A DNA stretch of 23,066 nucleotides from Deltaproteobacteria bacterium. Its GTDB lineage: Bacteria > Desulfobacterota_C > Deferrisomatia > Deferrisomatales > JACRMM01. The translations under genes were made by a program, and so were the position numbers. The DNA lies in assembly GCA_016218905.1 (NCBI GenBank), contig JACRCS010000070.1:1-23066 (forward strand). Direction: 5' to 3'. Positions 14,957 to 21,145 of this stretch are shown here, in pieces; position 1 is the stretch's first letter; every line of letters begins with the position of its first letter. The notes beneath the pieces were generated by a model. The model saw only the letters and a list, made by a program, of their open reading frames with translations, did not search any database and was not told the origin of the DNA.

Positions 14957-14995
14957 GCTGCGTCCTCCTCTATGTCCCTCTCATCCGTGTCGCGT

Positions 14996-16483
14996 TCACT
15001 TCGGCTCGTCCCCGCACGCGGGCTTGGCGACCTCCGGGGGTTTGAGCTGACCGGCCGGGTCGTACGAGCCGCTGCAGCCGCGGATGCCCCGGTACATCAT
15101 CGCGAAGTCCTCATCCATCGGAAAATCCATGTGGCCGGCGGTGTTCCGGTCGCCAAGGAAGTAGATCCCGGAGATGAGCCCGCAGTTGTAGTTTCCGCCC
15201 TGGGCGGTCTGGCTCGGCTCGGAGTGGTCGTGCATGGGATAGCAGAGCGGCGACTGGCGCTGCCCGAGCTCGCAGTCGGTGATGCCGTCCTGCTTCTTCG
15301 CCGTCGTGCCGAGCTTCGGCATGTAGACGTCGAGCTCCTCGACGGGCGGCCAGACGGGATGGCCGTTCTTCGTGGCGCGGGGCGTGTCCGGGTAGCCGCA
15401 CCCCCGCTCGTTCGGCAGGTCCGGTGGCCGCATGAAGGGGATCGTGTAGTCGATCCGGTCCATCGGCTTGACGTTGTAGACGTCGATCCAGATGGGGTTC
15501 TCCGCCACCACGCCGTTCATGGCCGTCACGTAGAAGTGGTTCGCGTGGAGGTGCATGGAGTGGGTCCAGAGCCCGGCGTTCAGGATGTGGACCACCGCCG
15601 GCTCCCCGACCCGGCCCATGGGCGTGTTGAAGGGCCCGAAGTGGGCGAACATCCCGGACTGGCCGTTGATCGTGAAGAACTCCGGGTTGTAGTTGTCGCC
15701 GTTCTTGCTGAAGGGGCTCCGGAGGAACTTGTCGAGGAACTCCTGGGCCGGGTAGTCGAGCCCCTGCGTGTAGCTGCCCACCTCCGCGAAGAGCTTCGGG
15801 CTCGCTTGGTGCGTCAGCCAGCAGTACTGCCGGAAGGGCGGCGTCCCGGTCTCGGGGTCGCCCTGCTCCCACGCGAGCCCCGGGAAGTGGGACGAGCTGC
15901 CGAAGTCGTCGTAGAGCGCCTGGACGCCCGGGGTCACGAGGCTCGCCTCGTAGGGCGTGTACTTCGCTCCCGACGGCGCGTCGGGCAGGACGACCAGGGC
16001 TCCGTGGAGCCCCATCACCCGGTTCACCGGCTCGTTCAGGTTGTCGTAGTAGAGAAACGCCCCCGCTTCCGTGGCGGTGAACTCCATGGTCACTTGGTCG
16101 AACGGCGGGATGGGACCGGTATCGAATTGGGGCGGGTCGCCCGCTCTGGGGCCGGGGATATAAATGGCGTGGGGTTCGTCTAGGGTATTGGTGACCGTGA
16201 AGGTGATCTTGTCCCCCTTCGTCACCACGATCGTGGGCGCCGGGCACTCGTACGGGACGTTCACCCCGTTCAGGTGCATGTGGTAGCCCCAGAAATAGCA
16301 CCGGGCGTCGTTGATCTCGTTATGGGTCACCATCTCCTTCATGGCGTCGGTGACGAAGACGTCGAGGATGTTGGTCGCGCCCGCTGCGTGAGCTTCCGTG
16401 CCGCGCAGCCAGGGGAACCGGGTGCCCACGTACAGGGTCGAGACCCCGCCGATGGTCCACTTCAAGAACTCCCGTCTCTCCAT
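14996..16483 (-). CDS. Tat-exported multicopper-oxidase half protein (trinuclear-site ligands, no type 1 site)
   Basis: 495 residues. ATG 16483 is chosen because GAGGAGGAGATC precedes it and the Tat motif starts at once: RREFLK (residues 3-8), a moderately hydrophobic run, then AHAAG (cleavage near residue 34). Cupredoxin domains are visible: an N-terminal one (about 60-170) whose copper positions are replaced (EPHAIYIPGP; LYYDNLNEPVNRVMGLHG), and a later one starting FFTINGQSGMFAHF (about 270), with HSMHLHANHF (H308, H311, H313) and YPMHDHSEPSQ (H418, H420). In ordinary multicopper oxidases the last motif is HCH, with the type 1 Cys in the middle; here it is Asp419, so no type 1 copper can form. 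Four trinuclear-site histidines are present and four are lacking. The next gene's product has the complementary set. First gene of the operon. Confidence 0.9.
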   Translation of the reverse strand: MERREFLKWTIGGVSTLYVGTRFPWLRGTEAHAAGATNILDVFVTDAMKEMVTHNEINDARCYFWGYHMHLNGVNVPYECPAPTIVVTKGDKITFTVTNTLDEPHAIYIPGPRAGDPPQFDTGPIPPFDQVTMEFTATEAGAFLYYDNLNEPVNRVMGLHGALVVLPDAPSGAKYTPYEASLVTPGVQALYDDFGSSSHFPGLAWEQGDPETGTPPFRQYCWLTHQASPKLFAEVGSYTQGLDYPAQEFLDKFLRSPFSKNGDNYNPEFFTINGQSGMFAHFGPFNTPMGRVGEPAVVHILNAGLWTHSMHLHANHFYVTAMNGVVAENPIWIDVYNVKPMDRIDYTIPFMRPPDLPNERGCGYPDTPRATKNGHPVWPPVEELDVYMPKLGTTAKKQDGITDCELGQRQSPLCYPMHDHSEPSQTAQGGNYNCGLISGIYFLGDRNTAGHMDFPMDEDFAMMYRGIRGCSGSYDPAGQLKPPEVAKPACGDEPK

Positions 16484-16952
16484 GATCTCCTCCTCTAGCA
16501 AAGTACCCTCGCCGGGCGTCCGCCGCGCGCACCCGGCCCCTCTACGACCCGTGCGCTCGCTCCGGCCGGTCTATCCGGCTCCGGAAGCGTGAGAGGTGGG
16601 CGGAGACCGGCGGGCGCCCGGGCGACTCGCCGCAACACCTTGAAAGTACAGGTCGTTTGCCGGCGGCGTCGGGGTTGCCGGGCTCGGACCGGAACGGATT
16701 TTTTGAGGAGTAGGTTACTTCGAGGAGAGAGAGCCGCAACTTCGCTAGGGGGGAAAATACCCAAAAGGAGGGGGAGTTCCCCCCATCCGGGTCAGGAGAA
16801 GACCGACGGCCCGTCAGGCGGTGGAGGACCCGAGGGCGGAAGATCGGGGGACGGGGGCCACCCGGATGGGCGGGCGAGGGGCGGGCCGCGCTCCGCGGCC
16901 CGCCCCGGGGGTGGGGGGGGCCGCCCCCCGCGCCCCGCCCCTTGGGTCGGAA
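16484..16952. other. 469-base GC-rich intergenic region upstream of the copper operon
   Basis: This holds the promoter of the copper operon (minus strand) and the 3' region of the acyl-CoA synthetase gene. I see no gene with a plausible start and family. Structures seen: a small hairpin GGGGG-AGTT-CCCCC (16770-16783) that competes with an overlapping GGGGGGAA/TTCCCCCC pairing (16748-16784), and the large GC hairpin at 16878-16906 followed by G/C runs up to 16940. No clear -35/-10 pair could be read for the minus strand. Confidence 0.55.
16878..16906 (-). terminator. Strong GC hairpin downstream of the acyl-CoA synthetase gene
   Basis: A perfect 13-bp stem (GGGGCGGGCCGCG, 16878-16890, with 16894-16906) has loop CTC. 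It lies 47 bases beyond the synthetase stop. A second G-run/C-run pair (about 16913-16929) lies between. There is no U-run, so it is a structural or factor-dependent terminator at best. Oriented here for the minus-strand gene. Confidence 0.5.
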
Positions 16953-18524
16953 TTAGCTGTCGGACCAGTGCCCGTACCGCTCCCGCAGTTTCCGGTGGAG
17001 GATCTTGCCGGTCGCGGTGCGCGGCATCTCGGCGTCGGGGATGAACTGCAGGTCTTTCGGCCGCTTGTAACCCGCGATCTTGTCCTTGCAGAAGTCCTGG
17101 ATCGAAGCGGCGAGCTCGGGGCTCGGCGCGTGCCCCTCGTTCAAGACGACGACCGCGGTCACCCGCTCCCCCCACTTCGGATCCGGCACGCCCACGACGG
17201 CGACGTCCTTGACGGCCGGATGGCCGCCGATCACGTTCTCGACCTCAGAGGGGTAGACATTCTCCCCGCCGCTGATGATCATGTTCTTCTTCCGATCGAC
17301 GAGGTAGTAGTAACCCTCCTCGTCCCGGTAGGCCATGTCGCCGGCCGAGAACCAATCGCCGTGGAAGGCCGCCCGGGTCTCCTCCGGCCGCCGCCAGTAC
17401 TCCCGGAAGCACGCCGGCGTCCGGGAGAAGAGCTCGCCGACCTCGCCGACCCCCACCTCGTTCCGGTCCTCGTCGAGCAGCTTGATGAGGTCCGTGCCGA
17501 GCATCTCGCGGCCGATGGACCCGAGCTTCTCGAACTGCATCTCCGGCGGCAGCAGGGTCACCTTGCCCGCCTCGGTAGAGCCGTAAGCCTCATAGAGCTC
17601 CGATTTATCGAAGAACTCGAGGATCCCGAGCTTCGTGTCCTTTCGGGCCGGGGCCGAGGAGCAGAGGAGCTTCCGGATGCAGGAGACGTCGTAGCTCTTC
17701 TTTACGGAGTCCGCCAGGGACAGGATCATGATGTAGTGCGTGGGGACGAGGGAGGTGAAGCTGATGCGGTAGTCGCGAAGCGTCTGCAGGAAGTGCTCCG
17801 GATCGAAGGACTCCCGGCTGTAGATGACCGGCGTGCCGCCGCAGTACGTGAAGGTGAATCCGTAGTAGATCGAGTTGACGTGGGACATGGGCATGACGAT
17901 GAGCGCGCGGTCGTTTCGCTCGAAGCCCATGGCCGCGATGTTCGTCAGGTAGAACGCCGCGTAGGACTCGTGAGTGCGCACCACGCCCTTGGGCTTGCCC
18001 GTGGTGCCCGACGTGTACATGATCGTCCAGACGTCCTCGTGGTGGACCTCCACCGGCGGCTCTTCCGGAGCCCCGCGGGCTATCAGCTCCTCGTACCCGA
18101 CGAACCCCTCGGGCCCGCTCCCCTTCCCGACGTGGATCCAGTGCTCCACCAGGGGCAGGCTCGAGCGGACGGACCGGGCACCCTCGACGAAGTCCTGGGC
18201 CACCAGGAAGGCCTTCGCCTCGCAGTCTTCCAGGATGAACCGGTACTCCTGCGGGCTCAGCCGGAAGAGCACCGGCACGCAGACGAGCCCGGCCTTCGCC
18301 GCAGCGGCGTAGTACTCCATCCACTCCAGGCAGTTGTGGGCGATGAACGCGACCCGGTCGCCCTTCCGGAGGCCGAGCCCGAGCAGCCCGTTCGCGAGGC
18401 GGTTGGAGCGCTCGTTCCACTCCTTGAACGTAAGGGAGCGGGAGAGATCGGCCGCCCCTTCCTTGTTCGGGTAATGGGTCGCGAGGACCCGAAGCACGTC
18501 TCCGACGGTCATCCACTTGCTCAT
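16953..18524 (-). CDS. AMP-forming acyl-CoA synthetase / ligase
   Basis: 523 residues; ATG 18524 follows TAGGAGCTACCG. It is a full-length ANL-superfamily adenylating enzyme. The P-loop is YTSGTTGKPKGVV (170-182), the A5 motif YEAYGSTEAG, the A7 motif WFSAGDMAY, the A8 hinge YYYLVDRKKNMIISGGENVYPSEVE and the A10 motif PRTATGKILHRKLRE, with catalytic Lys near 507. It activates a carboxylic acid to acyl-AMP and then acyl-CoA. The hinge and ISGGENVYPSEVE motif are typical of fatty-acyl and aromatic-acid CoA ligases; the substrate cannot be told. It is cytoplasmic. It stands alone: upstream lies a repeat-filled gap, downstream a GC hairpin. A metabolic link to the crotonase homologue at 7120-7920 is possible but distant. 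Confidence 0.93.
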   Translation of the reverse strand: MSKWMTVGDVLRVLATHYPNKEGAADLSRSLTFKEWNERSNRLANGLLGLGLRKGDRVAFIAHNCLEWMEYYAAAAKAGLVCVPVLFRLSPQEYRFILEDCEAKAFLVAQDFVEGARSVRSSLPLVEHWIHVGKGSGPEGFVGYEELIARGAPEEPPVEVHHEDVWTIMYTSGTTGKPKGVVRTHESYAAFYLTNIAAMGFERNDRALIVMPMSHVNSIYYGFTFTYCGGTPVIYSRESFDPEHFLQTLRDYRISFTSLVPTHYIMILSLADSVKKSYDVSCIRKLLCSSAPARKDTKLGILEFFDKSELYEAYGSTEAGKVTLLPPEMQFEKLGSIGREMLGTDLIKLLDEDRNEVGVGEVGELFSRTPACFREYWRRPEETRAAFHGDWFSAGDMAYRDEEGYYYLVDRKKNMIISGGENVYPSEVENVIGGHPAVKDVAVVGVPDPKWGERVTAVVVLNEGHAPSPELAASIQDFCKDKIAGYKRPKDLQFIPDAEMPRTATGKILHRKLRERYGHWSDS

Positions 18525-18548
18525 CGGTAGCTCCTAGAAGGGCGGTTT

Positions 18549-18672
18549 TCAGTCGTCAGTTATCGGTTCTCAGTAGAGAGAACGAAAACCGACGAGAGCT
18601 CTCAGGTTTCGGACCACTCACCCTAAACCGACAACTGACAACCGAGAACCGAGAACCGAGAACCGAGAACTG
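18549..18672. repeat. Two inverted heptamer arrays (TCAGTTN / NAACCGA)
   Basis: The left array 18549-18576 has four units of the form TCAGTCG, TCAGTTA, TCGGTTC and TCAGTAG. The right array (about 18625-18672) has six or seven units in the reverse complement sense (CAACTGA, CAACCGA, then GAACCGA repeated). They face each other across about 50 bases. The same family occurs at 1228-1262. They lie upstream of the acyl-CoA synthetase start, so its promoter must be within or between them. Confidence 0.85.
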
Positions 18673-18689
18673 GCGCGCGCCCGCGCGCC
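18672..18689. repeat. Perfect GC hairpin (8-bp stem, 2-base loop)
   Basis: GGCGCGCG (18672-18679) pairs with CGCGCGCC (18682-18689). It directly abuts the heptamer array. A weaker hairpin CGGTAG...CTACCG follows at 18708-18729. Role unknown. Confidence 0.6.
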
Positions 18690-18822
18690 GGCTACCTGCC
18701 GGCCGTTCGGTAGGAAGCTGTTTCTACCGCGAGGAGAGCACCGAGGGCAAACGGAATCTGCACCGAACCTGGTGTCGGGGGCCAACTGCCCGGGCGGATT
18801 CGCGGCGACGAAATCGGGGATC

Positions 18823-18907
18823 CTGTGGGAGTGGTCTCCAGACCACGATCTCGGCCGGAGGCCGATTCGGGCAAGAAAACATCGCGGCCTGGAGGCCGCT
18901 CCCACAG
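18823..18907. repeat. 85-bp palindromic element with three internal hairpins
   Basis: The terminal inverted repeats CTGTGGGAG and CTCCCACAG enclose three consecutive hairpins: GTGGTC/GACCAC (18831-18846), TCGGCC/GGCCGA (18851-18865) and GCGGCC/GGCCGC (18884-18899). The whole resembles a REP/BIME-like dispersed element of the GTGGGAGCGGC type. It lies 63 bases from the htpG stop. No transposase is present. Confidence 0.75.
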
Positions 18908-18970
18908 AAGGGAACAACTGCCCCGGCGAAGCCCGCCATGCGGGGGCGGGGCGTGCCGGCCCCCCCCGCG

Positions 18971-20875
18971 TCAGGCTGAGCCGGAGGCCCGCTCCGCCAT
19001 CAGCCGGTTGAGGGACCTGCCGAAAGCGACGGGATCCCGTGGGCGCCCCCCCTCCAGGAGGACCGCCTGGTCGTACAGGAGGTCGATGTACTCGGCCAGG
19101 AGGGGATGCTGCCGGTCCTTCTCGCAGAGCTCGTTCATCCGCCGGATGAGCTCGTGGTCGGGGTTGATCTCCAGCGTGCGCTTCCGCTGCGGGACCTCCT
19201 GGCCGAGAGCCTTGAGCATCTTCTCCATCTGGGGGTCGAGGTCGTGCTCGCCCGCCACGAGGCAGACGGAAGAGTCTTTGAGCCGACCGGAGACCCGCGC
19301 GTCCGAGATCTCTCCCGAGAGCCGGTCCTTGATGAGCTCCACGAGCTTCTCGTACGTCTTCTTCTTCTCTTCCCTCTTCTCCTCCCCCAGGTCGATGTCT
19401 CCCTTCAGCGCGGAGCGGAAGGGCTTCTCCCGGTACTTCCCGAGCCGCGACAGCACGATGTCGTCGATCTCGTCCGTCATCAGGAGCACCTCGTAGCCCT
19501 TCTCGCGGAAGGCCTCCAGGTACGGCGAGGCGGCCGCCTCCTTCCGGGAAGGACCGGTGACGTAGTAGATCTCGCCCTGCCCCTCCGGCATGCGTTCTAC
19601 GTAATCCGCCAGAGTCGTGAAGCTCCCCTCGTCGACCGCCGTGGACTCGACGAGCAGGAGGTCCGCCAGCTGCTCGCGGCGGTCGTAGTCGGAGTGGATC
19701 CCCTCCTTCAGGAGCCGGCCGAACTGACGGTGGAAGGCCCGATACGCCTCGGGCTCGTCCCGCTTCATCTCGGCCAGCGCGTCCAGCACCTTCTTCGTCA
19801 CACTCTTCCGGATGACCTCGATCTGGGGATTGTTCTGGAGGATCTCTCGAGAGACGTTGAGGGGCAGGTCCGCGGACTCGACCACCCCGCGGGCGAACCG
19901 CAGGTACGCCGGAATCAGCTCTTCGCAGTGCTCCATGACCTGGACCCGGCGGACGTAGAGCATGGGCCCGACCCCGTACTCCTTGTAGAAGAGGTTCCAC
20001 GGCGCGCTCTTCGGGATGTAGAGGAGCGCCGAGAACTCCGTGGTGCCCTCCGCCCGGTAGTGGATCACCTTCGCCGGCTCTTCGAAGTCGTGGGAGACGT
20101 GCCGGTAGAAGTCGCGGTACTCCTCGTCCGTCACCTCTGTCTTTGCCTTGAGCCAGAGGGCCTTGCGGGAGTTGAGGGTCTCCTCCTCGTCGACGTCCAC
20201 CAACTGCTTCTCGTCGATGGAGCTCGGCTTCTTCCGCGTCACGCGCATGGTGATGGGATACTCGATGAAGTCGGAGTACTTCTTCACGGTCTTGCGGAGC
20301 TCCCACTCGTCGAGGTACGCGCGTTCGCTCTCCTTGAGCTTGAGGATGACCTCGGTCCCCTGAGACTCCTTCACCGCGCCGTCCACCGTGAAGGTACCGT
20401 CGGCGGTCGACTGCCAACGGACGGCGGCCTCGGCCGGGGCGCCCGCCCGCCGGCTCACGACGGTGACCTCGTCGGCCACCATGAAGGCAGAGTAGAACCC
20501 GACGCCGAATTGCCCGATGAGCTCGGGAGCCTCCTTGGAGCCCCGGCTCTCCAGGACCTTCAGGAACTCCTTGGTGCCCGAGTGGGCGATGGTGCCCAGG
20601 GCCTCGACGATCTCGTCGCGCGTCATCCCGACGCCGTTGTCCCGGACGGTAAGGGTGCCGGCCTCCCGGTCGGGGACGAGCTCGATCTTCCCTTCCGGGG
20701 TCGCTTCCCGGAGCCTCTCGTCCACCAGCGCCTCGTGGCGCGCCTTGTCGAGGGCGTCGGAGGCGTTCGAGACGAGCTCGCGCAGGAAGATCTCCTTGTG
20801 GGAGTAGAGGGAGTGGATCATCAGGTCGAGGAGCTTCTGCACCTCGGTCTTGAAGGACAGCTTCTCGGCACTCAT
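18971..20875 (-). CDS. htpG: Molecular chaperone HtpG (bacterial Hsp90)
   Basis: 634 residues, the normal length. ATG 20875 begins MSAEKLSFKTEVQKLL; the frame continues upstream but without any Hsp90 similarity. GGAG lies about 10 nt before the start. The GHKL ATPase motifs are clear: EIFLRELVSNASDALDKAR, DNGVGMTRDEI, GTIAHSGTKEFL, LIGQFGVGFYSAFMVAD and GTEVILKL. The middle domain contains NVSREILQNNPQI and the catalytic Arg region. The C-terminal dimerisation domain includes the conserved NPDHELIRRMNEL. The protein is a cytosolic ATP-dependent chaperone for stress-damaged or maturing clients. It is monocistronic; the upstream 270 bases hold a repeat array and a divergent promoter. Confidence 0.97.
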   Translation of the reverse strand: MSAEKLSFKTEVQKLLDLMIHSLYSHKEIFLRELVSNASDALDKARHEALVDERLREATPEGKIELVPDREAGTLTVRDNGVGMTRDEIVEALGTIAHSGTKEFLKVLESRGSKEAPELIGQFGVGFYSAFMVADEVTVVSRRAGAPAEAAVRWQSTADGTFTVDGAVKESQGTEVILKLKESERAYLDEWELRKTVKKYSDFIEYPITMRVTRKKPSSIDEKQLVDVDEEETLNSRKALWLKAKTEVTDEEYRDFYRHVSHDFEEPAKVIHYRAEGTTEFSALLYIPKSAPWNLFYKEYGVGPMLYVRRVQVMEHCEELIPAYLRFARGVVESADLPLNVSREILQNNPQIEVIRKSVTKKVLDALAEMKRDEPEAYRAFHRQFGRLLKEGIHSDYDRREQLADLLLVESTAVDEGSFTTLADYVERMPEGQGEIYYVTGPSRKEAAASPYLEAFREKGYEVLLMTDEIDDIVLSRLGKYREKPFRSALKGDIDLGEEKREEKKKTYEKLVELIKDRLSGEISDARVSGRLKDSSVCLVAGEHDLDPQMEKMLKALGQEVPQRKRTLEINPDHELIRRMNELCEKDRQHPLLAEYIDLLYDQAVLLEGGRPRDPVAFGRSLNRLMAERASGSA

Positions 20876-20981
20876 GGCATGCTTCTCCGTGCGGCTAAGG
20901 TCAATAAAAACTCGCGCGCGAGAATAAGCAGTCCTCCGGCGGCAGGCAAGGGCAGGGACGGAGTACGAGCGAGCGCGAGGC

Positions 20982-21059
20982 GGACTGAGTGGACCTTCGT
21001 GGACCGAGTGGACCCCTTGGGCCGTCCACACCGTCCAGATCGTCCACTGCGTCCATTGC
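20982..21059. repeat. Inverted period-9 array (GTGGAC ... GTCCACNNN)
   Basis: Three GTGGAC pieces (20982-21014) face four 9-mers of the form GTCCACNNN (21024-21059), so the region can fold back on itself. Same family as the array at 7062-7115. It lies between the divergent htpG and LtaS-like genes. Confidence 0.85.
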
Positions 21060-21070
21060 CCGGAGCTGCC

Positions 21071-21100
21071 TTGACAGCTCTCCTTCCGGGCCCCTAACCT
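21071..21100 (+). promoter_or_regulatory. Possible sigma-70-type promoter of the LtaS-like gene
   Basis: TTGACA (21071-21076) is a perfect -35 hexamer. TAACCT (21095-21100), 18 bases later, is a weak -10. The expected transcription start, near 21107, lies just before the chosen TTG start codon at 21146. Confidence 0.4.
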
Positions 21101-21145
21101 GTGGCCGCTCTTGCCTTTCCCGGCGTCCCACCGCGAGGTAAGCCC

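Noticed and set aside
14996..16483. Copper nitrite reductase (NirK) as partner of norCB
   Set aside because: NirK has a type 1 site in its first domain and a short two-domain chain of about 340 residues. This protein lacks a type 1 Cys, and the operon has multicopper-oxidase FTINGQ and HxxHLH motifs.
18690..18822. tRNA or small RNA gene
   Set aside because: Several small hairpins occur, but no cloverleaf, no TTCGA-type T-loop and no acceptor stem could be assembled.
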